Positions 1-11,650 of a stretch of DNA of 64,000 nucleotides are shown here, piece after piece. Every line of letters begins with the position of its first letter. The stretch's first letter is position 1. The notes beneath the pieces are model-generated. The model ran no database searches. It was not told the DNA's origin and saw nothing but the letters and a program-made list of their open reading frames with translations. The DNA comes from Cylicocyclus nassatus (lineage: Eukaryota; Nematoda; Chromadorea; Rhabditida; Strongylidae), in NCBI GenBank assembly GCA_958299035.1, contig CATQJL010000001.1, positions 16,628,305 to 16,692,304 on the forward strand, in the 5' to 3' direction. Both the position numbers and the translations under genes were made by a program.

Positions 1-583
1 AAGTTCATGGTTTATTGGCTTTTGTAGCAGCAGTAGCAAAGGCCTCTTTCCAGATACTTGGTACTTCACCGCACAGAAGGAATGTATTAAAAATGTGGGA
101 AAGGGTAATAGAGAGCTTTTTTTGCATATCGTTTGAACACCATCTGTGGTATACCATCAAAAGGCTCGAAAGTTGAATGTTTGAGACTTTTGAGATAGCG
201 TTTTACCATAGAGCGCATGACGTTAGGAGCTGAGCAGGTAAGACGTAGAGGGGCTTCAAGAGATAATTCAAAAGTTGTCTTGGGAAAAGTGCTTGCGATA
301 AAAAAACACCGAGAGCTTGTGCTTTGCTCTGATTTCTTAGGTAAATTTTACCCAGCGCATCCTTTGAGGCACCAAAGTTTTTGACGCGAGTTCGATTGCG
401 GATAAATGCGAAAAAATTCCGTGAATTTTTGGACAAATTCAAGCCCTTCTCATAATTCGCAAGGAACTTTCTGAGGTGGAATGCAATATAAAAGCAAACT
501 GTCTTATGTAGTTCACTATCATATCCAGATTTTCTAAATAGTCTCTCCTTTTGCAAAGAAGTGACTGAACATGCTTGGGTCAT
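1..583 (-). pseudogene. Non-LTR (CR1/L2-like) retrotransposon fragment, pre-RT and start of RT
   Basis: Read on the minus strand, 583 to 203 is open and holds the linker that precedes the reverse transcriptase in CR1/L2/Jockey-type elements, with the block NSRNFFAFIRNRT followed by a KAQALGVF segment. From about 190 to 100 it continues with the usual start of the RT domain (FDGIPQMVFKRYAKK, then a proline-phenylalanine rich block). A one-base frameshift lies near 84-97, after which the RT reading continues as CGEVPSIWKEAFATA and stops near position 5. The catalytic part of RT is off the window or lost. The sequence is clearly different from the retroelement at 13.4-21.4 kb, so it is a separate family. 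The combination of frameshift and stop says this copy is inactive. Assignment to non-LTR elements is firm; the clade is tentative. Confidence 0.72.
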
Positions 584-1766
584 TTCAAATGACCAAGTTT
601 TGAAGTTGAATGTGGTAAATTGTTGTCGATACTAAAGTCAAGTCATTATATTCATGAATTCAAATGACAAGTTAGTGCTACAGTGCTATTGCAATTTTTC
701 TTTAATGCAACCACAAAGTTGTGGTCAGGAAAATGTTCCAAAAGAACTCGAACAATTACGCTTGACTTAGGTAAAATTAAGGTCGATTCGCCATATCTCT
801 GCAGTAAACGAATTCCAAAAGCAGAGCACCATTTCACTCAACTTGGCAAGGGGCATTGACAATTTATATTGTCGGTATTCGCATACGATTGCACTTATTC
901 ATAGCAAAAAGCCGAGCTGAGTACGGTAGGCTTATGGTGGCTGGTGATTTTCATGGATCTTAGATTTCATACGGTCAAGCAACTCACAGCAAAAATCATT
1001 ACATCGAGTGTGATATACCACAATTAACTCGAGAAAATCCAAGTAAATGACTAGCTAACATAAAATTACAGTAATCGTGCAATCACTTTCATATATTAAA
1101 AGATGTGCAGAGCAAGCTATGTTGAATGGTGATCTGGGTACAGAATTTGTATACTTTGATGCAGTATTAATGGCAGTGCTCAAAAGCTCAACGAAGACAT
1201 TTCAAAGCATACAAAGCGCGTAGATAACAATGGTCTAACTATCTTATCTGAAAATAAAAGTCAGCGCCCAGACGGAGATTAGCACCAAAAAATTCTTGCG
1301 CCTGATTCGCATTTTCTTCGCTTACCACGCAGAAAAGGAGCAAAAGCAGCCAAGCGCATCTGTCATAGAATTATTCACACACTTGTACACATAACACAGA
1401 GGACTCTTGTTTGTGTATTACTAGCTGCAATCAAAAATCTGCTGAAAAAACTAAGTCTATAGATTACATCAATTTTGGTGTCAACTAATGCATCTACAGC
1501 TCCTTCGGCAAGCACAACCCTCTCAAATGTGCTCGATTCAAAACTCTCATTTTCTACAAAGACAAACGCATAGAACTATGATATTATCCCAAATATTATA
1601 CAAGCTTTTGTTCATGAGGAGTTGCTATATCATGTTATATATTGATAGTTTCTTCTCATAAGATTTTACATTGACCACAGAGCTTTTCTTAGGACTCTTG
1701 TGAGTCTTGCACTGTCTGTCTTCTGACAGTTTCGGAAGTGTTAGAAAACAAAAATTTCAAGCTACA
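584..1766. other. No gene recognised
   Basis: No convincing coding exon, RNA gene or element boundary was seen. The stretch just left of it could be the endonuclease part of the retroelement at 1-583, but no endonuclease motif could be read. Around 1264-1296 is a short sequence (GACGGAGATTAGCACC) that recurs as one arm of the hairpin at 36278-36340. Confidence 0.5.
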
Positions 1767-2249
1767 TCTTATATATAAAGCTGAATGTCTGTTTGTCTGT
1801 CTGTATGTCTGTCTGTCTGTATGTCTGTCTGTACGTATGTTCCGAATAGAAAATTCCATTTCTGAACCGATCGGGACCAAACTTGGCACACATACACTTC
1901 GGGCCCCGGCGGGTGTCATAGGCTACTTTTCGTCATCGATCGATATTGATTTTATCGATTTTTTGCAAAATTTGAGCTACAGGGCTGGGAGTTGGCACAG
2001 GGGGTAATCGAGCATGCTGATCACCCCCGTGGGGGTGATCAGCATGCTCGACTACACCCCCCTGCCAAATTCCAGTCCCCTAGCTCAAATTTTGCAAAAA
2101 ATCGATAAAATCGACATCGATCGATAACGAAAAGTGGACTGTGACACCCGCCGGGGCCCGAAGTGTATGTGTGCCAAGTTTGATCCGGATCGGTGAAGAA
2201 ATGGAATTTTCTATTCGGAACATACGGCGGAGCCGGGTAAGCCAGCTAG
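1767..2249 (+). mobile_element. Non-autonomous Helitron with an internal near-palindrome
   Basis: The left end is TCTTATATATAAAG and the right end is a short hairpin (CGGCGGAGCCG) followed by GGTAAGCCAGCTAG. The base before the left end is A and the base after the right end is T, which is the A|T target expected for Helitrons (5' TC, 3' CTAG, hairpin just before the end, no target duplication). A run of GTCTG/TATG units follows the left end. From about 1838 to 2223 the element folds on itself as an inverted repeat centred near 2029-2030 (CACCCCCGTGGGGGTG). No Rep/helicase coding sequence is present, so it must be moved in trans. Confidence 0.8.
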
Positions 2250-2445
2250 TGTTTTATAATGCTGAAGCAAGCAAAAGCAAATCTCGCTACTAAGAAATTT
2301 TGGACTTCAAAGAGCAGAATACCAGATTTATCTTTCATCCATTTTAAGCTGCTACGAGAATATGTTATATTAAAATAGTTCCCTGTAGGTTTATTAAAAA
2401 GTTTGTATTTGGCCGAAATCTTGATGGAGGACGAGAATGGCTTTT

Positions 2446-3915
2446 ATGGAATTACGGGGATTTAGTTTTTGGCCATTGATAGAGCGTTTTTTAATTGAGA
2501 AAGAGAGGTAGGAGTGCTGGCTCTCTACTATCATCCAGAATCATCATTCTTTTTTGTGCTTTAATAAATTTTAGAAAAGAGGTTGTGGATATTTCAATGA
2601 CCAACGAGAATTGTTTCATTGATTGCCACCGGTATACTGGGTTCATGAAAAGCATTTTTTAAGGAAAAGTTGGCAGTCAAACTTAACACTGCTATGTGTC
2701 CAAGTCGGTACCTTCCGAAGAAACTTTACTTTTTAGAGTGCTATGTGTATATACCTTTCTTAATAGCAATAACGTCTACGCAAATCATTTGTTCAGGGCT
2801 TGCTTTTATGACTGTTCTCCTATTCAAGCTACTACATTGTGAAACACTTCAATGCTAATAGTGAGGTATTCTCGGTTTTTGGGGTCTAACTATCTGAAAC
2901 CCGGTACTCTTGTTGTTTATTTTCTTGCATCAACAACTTTGACTGAAATTTTATTGATTTGCCTATTACTATATCACTCATATACAGAACCTCTACAGAT
3001 TTGCAGTTTCAGTCAGGGCCTGGCACTAGCTGGCACGGGGCAAGCTGGATATCGTTTTTGGGACAAAAAGCAAAGGGGGTTTCGTTTTTGTGGCCGAAGA
3101 CGTACGGAAAATTTGAGAATTTGCGACCTTTTTTTAGTCGACGTTTTGTTTTTGGGGGATTTTGGGGATTTTTTAAGATTTTTAGAGGAAATATGGTTGA
3201 GGTTTAAAGGGGACTTCGTAAAAATTTCCAAAAGTCAAGGGGGACTTCGTTTTGAAAATTTCCTGGTGCCAGCTCGTGCCAAGCCCTGGTTTCAGTTATT
3301 TCCTTGAACCAAAGATTAGATCAGTGCCTACGCCATTGTGCTCAAACAACTCTCGTATACCTTGCTCTTCCAAGTATCACCCTATACTTGACACGGCAGT
3401 AAAGCGAGAACCGGATAAGGAGCGCGAGGTGACTAACATTCCATGATTTGACAAGAAGAACGTTGCTTTGATAGCGTTCTCAGCGAAACGGAAGAATTCT
3501 AATGCATCAATCATCTCTGGAATTCAAAGGTATGGTAAAGGAGTACGATGTATCTTGCTCGCAAAATCTGTCAGGAATTGAAAAATCGTGACGATGCTAG
3601 ACACATGTAATACCCCTCGTATTCTCTGAGAAACGACGCACAGTAGCCCGATACATGCGACATCACCGTAGCGTGGTTATATCTGCTTCAGTATGGAAGG
3701 ATTCTTAATTCGAGGGCACCGTTCGACTCACCTCGGCGCGACGCATCTTCTGATATATAGTAGTGCCCGCCTAAATGCAGTAGGAGGCACGACTCGTTTC
3801 AAATTTTTGTTTACGATAGGTTACCCATTGTGCTTATTCATTGCACTCACTGAGCAACCTATCGTAATCAAAAAATGTGAAACGATACGTAGAATCTGAC
3901 CTCATACTGTTTCCA
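2446..3915 (+). repeat. Direct duplication, copy A of an unclassified repeat
   Basis: This segment aligns, in the same orientation, with copy B at 4723-5925. Both begin with a TTTAGTTTTTGGCCATTG block, pass through a segment rich in CGGATAAGGAGC, and end in a foldback that includes AGGTTACC/GGTAGATTGCCC related sequences. Copy A is longer because a hAT-type MITE is inserted at 3014-3288. The part from about 3300 on belongs to the interspersed family called R1 here (other copies near 10380-10799, 11651-13420, 31975-32508, 33208-33643 and 33725-35420). No coding sequence was recognised. Confidence 0.65.
3014..3288. mobile_element. hAT-type MITE, 275 bp, with 8-bp target duplication
   Basis: The ends are CAGGGCCTGGCAC and, on the other strand, CAGGGCTTGGCACGA. 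The flanks are GTTTCAGT at 3006-3013 and GTTTCAGT at 3289-3296, an exact 8-bp direct repeat, as hAT transposases produce. The sister repeat copy has the uninterrupted site at about 5289-5296 (AGTCTATG), so the insertion came after the duplication. Related copies sit at 21614-21865 and 26404-26657. No transposase is encoded. Confidence 0.82.
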
Positions 3916-4722
3916 AGCGGGCATTCTTGTCCCGACCATGGTCATGTCGTCATGTTCTGTCTAACATTAATATTGGAATGCTATTAGTACTAAGCAGCCA
4001 AGTACACGACAATGCAAGCTTCATGTATATCGAGAAGTAAAGACACATTTTACCAGTCTGGGGTGCGACGGGTTAGGCTTTCCTTCGTTAACACATTGAC
4101 GACACCGTGACCCACATGGTGGGTCATGCAATGACTGCCACGTGGGACAATGTGAACCACATGGTGGGTCATGGCTTGAATTTTTATAAGATGACTGCTT
4201 TCTTGGAATACATTCGTTTCAGAAGTTTTCTTATGCTCTAACCTTAGTAAAGGCTTTTGCGTTTCTCGCTCGCTTCATAGTACTACCGGAATCAGTTCAA
4301 AACATCACTTTTGAAGGACTAAAACCCTTGAAAATGCAGCTAAGAACAAATTCATAGATATTTTGTTTCGTTTTCCAGCAGAAGCCACCAAACTCGGCGA
4401 GAGATAATCTCAGACGGAGAGTAAGCTAATGCACTTTATCCCGCACTTTGTGAACACTCGCATAGCACTAAACCGATGTTTTGGGTTGGTGACAGCCGGA
4501 GAAATCGCGCCTCTTGACCATCTCCCGTACTACTGTAGGTATACTGTAGTTGACGATTTGCATGGTTTTAACCAAAAATTCTGATTTATCCATGGAAGGC
4601 ATTGTTCCACGAGGCAGACAACCAAGACTGCACATTGTCGTCATCGTGTTAATGAAACTTGAATGGCACAACTCGATGGGCCATTCAATTTTCATCATAT
4701 CCAGTATAGAGAAAGAAAAAGT
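3916..4722. other. Spacer between repeat copies; a possible 42-base exon
   Basis: Positions 4088-4190 start with TTAA then a short copy of a sequence like the end of the TTAA-flanked MITE at 63674, followed by two palindromic blocks TGACCCACATGGTGGGTCA; no matching right end was found. Positions 4379-4420 are framed by a strong acceptor (TTTCGTTTTCCAG) and a donor (GTAAGC) and are open in two frames. With no neighbour exon this remains an orphan. Confidence 0.3.
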
Positions 4723-5925
4723 TATACGGAATTCCGGACATTTAGTTTTTGGCCATTGATAGAGCGTTTTTCAATTGAAAATGAGAGGTAGGAGTGCTGG
4801 CTCTCTACTAACTCCAGAGATCATCATTCTTTTTTATGCTTTGATAAGTTTTAGAATGAAGGTCGTGGATATTCTAATAACCAACAAGAATTGTTTCATT
4901 GATTGCCACCGATGTTACTAGGTTCATGAAAAGCATTTTTTAAGGAAAAGTTGGTAGTCAAACTTAACACGCTATGTGTTCAAGTCGGTACCTTCCGAAA
5001 AAACTTTACTTCTTAGAGTGCTATGTGTATATACCTTTCTTAATAGCAATAACGTCTACGCAAATCATTTGTTCAGGGCTTGCTTCCATGACTGTTCTCC
5101 TATTCAAGCGCGCTACCACAATGTGAAAGACTTCAGTGCTAATAGTGAGGTATTCTCGATTTTTGGGTCTAATTATCTGAAAACTCGGTACTTTGTTGTC
5201 TGCATTTTCTTGCATCAACAACATTAGCTGGAATTTTATTGATCTGTCTATTGTTATACTACTCATAAACAGAATTTCTACAGATTTGAGTCTATGTTAT
5301 CTCCTTGGACCAAAGTCTTGAACAGTGCCTACGCCATTATTTTCAAACAATTCCCCGTCTGCTTTGCTCTTCCAAGTATCACTCTATACTTAACACGGCA
5401 GAAAAGCGAGATCCGGATAAGGAGCCTGAGGTGATAAACACATCATGATATGATTGAAAAAGGTTGCAAAAAAATCGCGCGTTGAAAAACGGGAAGTAAT
5501 TTTTGAGCATCGATCATCTCTGAATTACAGAAAATATGGTCAAGGAAAACGCTGTATCTCGCTTACAAAAACTGTCAGGAATTGAGAAATTGTAATGATG
5601 CTGAACACATATACAATACCGCTCGTATTTACTGAAAAAAAAAACGACCAGATCCATGTGGCATCACCGTAGCATGACCATATCTCGCTTTAGAGTGGAC
5701 GAATTCTTAACTCAAAAGCACATCAGCTTGGCGCAACGCATTTTCCACATATAGAAGTGCCCAGAGAACACAGCAGGAGGTCAGATACCACGTATCGTTT
5801 CATTGCTCATTGCGGTAGATTGCCCAGTGAGTGCAATGAATGAGTACGATGAGTAACCAATTGTAAGCAAAAAACTAAAACGATGCGTGTATCTGACCTC
5901 CTGCTGTGTCCACTTCTACATCTCA
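4723..5925 (+). repeat. Direct duplication, copy B of an unclassified repeat
   Basis: Second copy of the segment at 2446-3915, in the same orientation and starting about 2.28 kb downstream. It lacks the hAT MITE found in copy A, and so preserves that empty site. The copies differ at many positions, so the duplication is not recent. No protein is encoded. Confidence 0.65.
5768..5909. repeat. Foldback element inside repeat copy B
   Basis: Outer arms ACACAGCAGGAGGTCAGATA and its reverse complement bound a 142-base unit. Inside is a second inverted repeat around GATTGCCCAGTGAGTGCA. The homologous place in copy A (about 3775-3910) shows the same fold in degraded form, and part of it recurs near 10395-10450. 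Confidence 0.6.
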
Positions 5926-6380
5926 AAAGATTCTTCGCGCTGGAGCTGAGGGCTGTGCCTTCTGAGAATTTGTCCACTCTGGAGCAAATTACGGCCTCGC
6001 TACGGTGACTTCATAAAAATTTTCGTCCAGAAAATTTTTGAGACGATTTCTAAGCAGGAGTGTTTTATTGTTCCTCTCATATCTCCCTAGTTTTATTCTT
6101 GAGTGCAAAGGAATTATGACTTTCTGGGTAGTAAGAGCCACACGATTCTTTAAAGCAATGCGTAGCACAGTCATTGGTCCGTTGGTCGCGAAGTCCTCTG
6201 GCCTGTTTGTTCTGGTCGATTTTAGAAAAAAATCCCCTGCGGCTTATACACCTGAAAATAGGGTAATGTTATGTTTATGACTTTGTTTTTGTGAGCATTC
6301 AGGCGGCTCGCCAGGAGTCTTGTTACTTAGGTAAAAGTAAATCCACCAACTGCTTCGGAATTTGTGGGTCACTACAAATA
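5926..6380. other. No gene recognised
   Basis: No element ends and no exon bounded by credible splice sites were seen. Confidence 0.4.
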
Positions 6381-7259
6381 TTAGGTTGTCCCGAAAGTTT
6401 TGTCGGTTTTTTCAAATCACTGCAAAACCACGCACAATAAAGATCTGAACGAGCTCTAACATGCATTCGATGCAGCTTTTCCTTCTCTTTCCAATGGATA
6501 CATTTTCATACCAAAATCTTGTGTGCTTTTGTTGATAATTGCCAAAATTCTCCACCTGTCAATTTTACCTGCTCAAAGTTTGGCTAATTTTTAAAAGATT
6601 CATTACAAAGTCTCGAAATGCACTAAGCATGTATTAAATAGAGCAACTCTCGGACTACAAGCAGGTATTTTTAGATCCTCTAATCCGCTGATTTTAGCTT
6701 CAAAAAATTATTTCTTCGGAGGTCTCGATTTTTGGCAAAGTCATGAGACACGCAACTGCATAAAACACATGAAAGCTTTTGAAGTTTCTGCGTATTGAAA
6801 CATAATTCTTATTAAACATCATTATGCAACATAAGAAATTTTGATTCGCTTCGAAAAAGCAGGTTTTTGGAATTTTTGGTACTTTTACGTGTTAAACTTA
6901 ATCAAAAAGCCGCGGTTTTTATTAAATAAATAATTATAACGGGCTTGGTAGACGCGGTTCATGTAATCCAAACAGATACAGTGTAGCCAAAGGTTTGCTC
7001 TATATAACAGTTACTAGCGCTCTTTCAAAACATCAGAATAAAAAATTCTAAAATTCAGGAAACATTTGACGTTACCGTAAAGCTGCTCAAAAAGCCATGG
7101 CGATAACACTGCAAAGACGAGGTAGATCAGAAAGCAAGTATAGCTGTAAGTAAGAGTATAAAAATCTGAATCAAACAGTACCTAAGCCGCCCATGGACTG
7201 TTGTTCTGTGAGTTTTAGTTAGCGATGAAAAAACCGACAAAACTTTCGGGACAACCTAA
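6381..7259. mobile_element. Mariner-type non-autonomous element, 879 bp
   Basis: Both ends read TTAGGTTGTCCCGAAAGTTT inward, and TA lies immediately outside each end, as expected for Tc1/mariner transposition. About 80 bases in is the block GCATTCGATGCAGC followed by CTTTTCCTTC, shared with other TTAGG-ended elements in this window. No transposase was found. The element at 15727-16592 is a second copy of the same family in the opposite orientation. Confidence 0.82.
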
Positions 7260-8037
7260 TATTATTGTTTCTAACTCAAGCTTTCGTTCGCCAACATTTG
7301 GCAAGCTTGAGAGCGACTCATTATATCAAGCAGTAATGTGCTCTGGAGTTATTTACAAAGACCTCTGCACTGTTGAAATTTGTGCAATATCAAGCATCAT
7401 CTCTAAAAACGACCAGCAGGGAAAGTTATTATTTGATTCAACATTTGTTCTTGCATCTTCTTATAATTATCTTTGGACAAAGCTTTTTACGCTTCGCAAG
7501 GTCTTTATTTCCACAGTAAATAAGCTTTACTCTTGTGACATAGAATAAAAAATAAAGTTTCATTTTGTATTTTCAGGCTGAATCACATCGAAAGGATACC
7601 AACGCGACACAATCGTTTGTAACAAGACACTTATAATCATCTCGAAACGTTGAGTATGAGTATGATGCACTTTTTTGTTCCGAAAGAAAAGAAAAAGCGC
7701 GTAATCACCCGCATACGCACAAAACATAAATATTTTAGATGTGAAATTTACTACGCCAATCTACCTGGAAAATAAACAAATGACTGTTTTGAACAAAAAT
7801 CTTTCACGCTACCATTTTGAAACAGCAGAACTAATTGTCTGGAACTTCATCTATGTCTAGATTCCTGAAGTGTTCGTCCTCCTGACCTCTTCTTACTTGT
7901 ATCTCTCTAGCTATTCTTTGAAACTTGATTCTGAAGTAATTTTTGTTTGAGGTTAAAAACTTTTTTATCATTAAGGCCTTCTAGACTATGTTTGAGATGC
8001 AGTGTCTGGAATACTTCCTTTTGATGGCGCAGCAAAT
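7260..8037. other. No gene recognised
   Basis: Unique-looking AT-rich sequence between two mariner-type elements; nothing supportable. Confidence 0.4.
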
Positions 8038-8735
8038 ATCAGTTTGTCCCGAAAGTTTTGTCGTTTCATTTTTAGAAAATTGTAACTTTTTAGGTGTTTC
8101 AACGGATTTGCGTCCTTCTAATTTCATTAGAAAGAAGAGATCTTCCTCTTTCTAAGCTTTGCTCGATGGGCTTATACTATACATTCGTTGCAGAAATAAA
8201 AATGGAAAAACAAGACCACTTGAGCTTTGAACATTTTAAGTTAGGTCGCCAAAAGTCTGGAAGCTGCAGAAAAATCTGAAATTGCCAGTGAACAGGTTTC
8301 ATAACCTACTCTTAGCTTGTAAGGAAAAATGGTGCTGCTTGGACGCTTCAATGAAAAGTTGTGAATTTCTAGTTCACAACAGAAAACGCCAAAATTGATC
8401 AATCTGTCACTTTTCTCGAAAATCATAACTTTTCAATAAAACGTCCAAGGAGCACGATTTTTCTCAGATGCAAAGGGTAGCTCATAAAAGTTGTACACTG
8501 GCAATTTCAAATTTTTCTGCGGCGTTCTAGACTTTCGGCGACCTAACCACTCAAGTGGTCTTGATTTTCCATTTTTATTTCTGCTTGAGAATGTATAGTA
8601 GAACCCCATCGAGGAACGCTCAGAAAGAGGAAGACTTTTTCTTTCTAATGAAATTAAAAGGACGCAAATCCGTTGAAACAGCCGAAAGATACAAATTTCT
8701 AAAAATGAAACGATAGAACTTTCGGGACAACCCAT
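8038..8735. mobile_element. Mariner-type foldback element, about 698 bp
   Basis: The left end TCAGTTTGTCCCGAAAG and the right end (reverse complement ATGGGTTGTCCCGAAAG) are degraded forms of the TTAGGTTGTCCCGAAAG end. The inverted arms are unusually long: about 300 bases on each side match in reverse complement, including CAACGGATTTGCGTCCTT. TA flanks both sides. No transposase is present. Confidence 0.65.
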
Positions 8736-10379
8736 TATAATGGGGCAATGATTCAAGCACTATATCATTGTTGAAATTTGCATTACCCAAAAAATTGGGA
8801 CAGATTGATGAAAGTCTCAAAAAGCCAGGTGAACAGCTCGGGGATAGTTAAAGTCAAGTAGGGGAGATTGTGCTTGATGACGTGGTTTCACGAATAACGC
8901 TTTGGACCATTTGCAAGAATTTGAGAGACAGTGAACGAGGTAATTGCTGCAGAATTTATGTTTGAAGCCGCCGTGACGAGAGATCTTATTCCTGATGCGA
9001 TCTTATTTGTGGAAAGCGCTTTTCTTGCTTTTTCTGAGACACATTGAATTTCAATGAAATCCACAATCTAGCAAGAGCGTTAGCTTAGGATCATACGTAG
9101 CCGAGAATAAGGTCTCACTTTAGAAAAATGTGCTTGCGAAATTTCATACTGCGTCTCCCAACTCAGCTCCTTATATTTGTCACGGATTAAAGGTATTGAA
9201 CAGCTAGTGTATACTCAAAACCCATTTCCATGTAAAAATCGTCTTGCTTGTGAAATCTGTCGCCGAAGTGTAACCGTTCTTATGAATGTTCGGCAAACAA
9301 TAATTTTCTGTAAATAGAGACAATCTGTGAACCTAAATAAGGTGCTAAAAGAGAGGTAGCAGGACCCATTCACCAATTACTTTTCACTAATCGAAACTAA
9401 TGCGCTTATATGCGCATGTTGAACTGAGGTCAATACGGTTCTTTTTTATTTGGTCAAAACTCTCGGCGTCGAGGCTTATGTGCTCCTTTTGGATATAGAA
9501 TAATCTTTGAAAATTAATTTCCCTACTAAGTTTCTGCAATGGAGCGTCAAAAAACACGGGTTTGAAGAAGCACATTGTAGAATTTCGAGTTCTTTATCCT
9601 TCTTAATAGGGTTTTTTGCAATACTTATTACTTTACTATTAGCTAACAGCTAGCTTGTAAGAAAGCTAAAAAATATCGGGAAAAGCTGATTTTAAAAGAC
9701 GCTATGAATTTGAAAATTTCAAATTGCATGGAACTCATGCAGCAAGCTGATACTTCAAGATATGCGCGATGATGAAGTTTAGGGAGGAAGTCTGCTGTTG
9801 CAAAGAACCACTATTTTAGTAAGTTAAGTCTTGCTTACAAAAAAATTTTGATTTCCTTTTGTTGATACTCTTCGAATTTTTTAAGCAGTTGTACGTGCTG
9901 TGCCTAACAATAAGAGTTGCTCCGATGAAATCTGTAATAGGCATTGCCGTTTGCATTGAACTAACAACATAAGCTCTTACCATAAATCTGCACTTGGTCA
10001 ACAAAATGGAGTTCGCGAGGTTTGCTGGTCGTTTGCCTCAGGAGTCAGGTACTTCTTCCTTACTATCCTTTTCGACGTCGGTGAAGAGCTCTCATCCCTA
10101 AGCAGAAAGTTTGAAAGTTTTAGTTTCGAAGCATCTAAACTTACAGGAACAGTAACTGTCATTGTATGAGCACTGGAGTGCTTTTATGAACCTAATGGTA
10201 AAATTCCAACTCCCGTTTTAATCAAATAAAGCACACATTCCTTTTATTGGTTAATGTTTAAATTTCTCCCCATCATTCCAGCCAAACTTCGATTGTGTCA
10301 GGCATAGCTTCTATTCTTTTACGAAGACTTGAATGGTTTTCCCCTTGCTATTACTAAAAAAGTAAAGAAAATCCCTGTG
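8736..10379. other. No gene recognised in 1.6 kb
   Basis: Short open frames exist on both strands but none is framed by splice sites or resembles a known family. Confidence 0.4.
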
Positions 10380-10799
10380 AACTAACCACAGAAACAGATT
10401 GCGGTAGGTTGCTCAGTGAGTGCAGCGAATAAGCACACTGTGTGACATTCTACTGTATCTAAGACTTTTCTTGAAATCTCGCTTCCTACTTTGTAAAGAG
10501 GAGCTTCTATTTATCAGAAGATGCGTCGCGTCGAGCTGATTCGAATGATGCCCTTAAATCAAGAAGTCGTCCATTCAGCGAATATGGCCACACTGGTCAT
10601 GCCACATGAACCGGGCGATTTTTTGCGCGTTTTTGCATCACAGTTTTTCAATTTCTGACAGATTTTGTAAGCGAGATACAGCGTATTCCTTCATCCTATA
10701 TACTTTATAAATTCCAAAGATGATTGATGCATAAGAATTATCATTCATTTTCTTGAAAACGCAACTGAAGCACCTTTTTCTTATCACATCATGGGGTTA
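10380..10799 (-). repeat. Repeat family R1, partial copy (reverse orientation)
   Basis: The reverse complement of this stretch matches about 5450-5780 of repeat copy B, including the GCGTTTTTGCATCACAG and ATCACATCATGGGG blocks. It continues beyond the inserted TIR element at 10800-11650 into 11651-13420. Confidence 0.6.
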
Positions 10800-11650
10800 G
10801 GCCCGTAGTAAACCCCATTCATCCCAGGTGACTTGAGATGAATCATTTAGACGAACTTCCTCGGGTGACCCTAATCCCGCCCACCTTCCCATGCTTTAGG
10901 ATAGTCAGTTGAACAGTCAGAAGAATGTCTGGTCAAGTGTCACAGTCAGTCCACCAGAATGCCACTTATCCGAGGTTGAAAATTCGGGTGACCCGAGAGA
11001 AATAGTGTGCTTAAGAGGAGGATCAGACAAATTTCCCGTAAGTTGCTCGTGAGTAACTTACGGGACAATCTAGCCGACGTATTATTGCGGTGCAAAACTC
11101 CCAAAACTGCACGACTTCGGCGGCCTAGATGGGAGAGAATCGATGAACAGCTGATTGCGGCGAGGAAAGCAAGAATATAATTCTCTTCTTTTTTGCGAAG
11201 CAGGCTTGATTCTTTTGAAGTAGCTGCATCATACGAGAATCTCCTTATTTATTTGTTCTATTTTTGTTGAAAAAATTTCAGTTTTTCATCAAATCTCCGT
11301 CAAAGTACGTTAGTTTTGTTTTTTCTGTCCATTTGCTAGGTGATATCCTTGATAGCGGTCAACATCGATTTTTTCATATGGCGGCCGCTATCATAGACTA
11401 CCCAGCGATGGCGCAAAAATTCGCCGCTAGGCGTCCTCGAACCATGACACCGAGCGTTTAATTCCAAACACCTAACCGCTCGACCACTTCCACTCAAGCC
11501 TGAGTATTTTGAGAACGCACAAGATCTTTAGATCTTGAAAGCAATCCGCAGCCTGATCAATAGCTCGCTGGACGCCGGGCTGAATCGTTCTACGTTCACC
11601 GTAGGCCCGCCCCCGGTCGAGTTGCGCTGAGAGGGGGTTTACTACGGGCC
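10800..11650. mobile_element. TIR element (PIF/Harbinger-like, tentative) with a tRNA-like block, copy 1
   Basis: Ends are GGCCCGTAGTAAACCCC and GGGGTTTACTACGGGCC, a perfect inverted repeat. The flanks are TTA and TGA, a decayed 3-bp duplication; copy 2 at 34087-34948 has a clean ATA/ATA. Three-base duplications and GGCC-type ends suggest PIF/Harbinger. The interior has no transposase but is full of local hairpins, for example 11037-11062 (CGTAAGTTGCTC and its near reverse complement), and a tRNA-like block on the minus strand at 11421-11493. The uninterrupted site is seen in the R1 copy near 32225. Confidence 0.72.
11421..11493 (-). other. tRNA-like sequence inside the TIR element (Ser/Leu-like)
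   Basis: On the minus strand an A-box match (TGGTCGAGCGG) is followed about 40 bases later by a B-box match (GGTTCGAGGAC), the internal RNA polymerase III promoter of tRNA genes. Between them GTGTT and AACGC can pair to give an anticodon-like stem, and the D-arm is of the serine/leucine kind. The two acceptor strands do not pair well, so a functional tRNA is unlikely. The homologous block in copy 2 is at 34722-34797. Confidence 0.45.

Noticed and set aside
1738..2007. Open frames through the GTCTG repeats
   Set aside because: They are translations of the Helitron end and its palindrome.
2852..3307. 151-codon frame
   Set aside because: Runs through the hAT MITE and repeat sequence; an accident of base composition.
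4088..4190. TTAA followed by a piggyBac-like end
   Set aside because: No matching right end within 1 kb, so no element was called.
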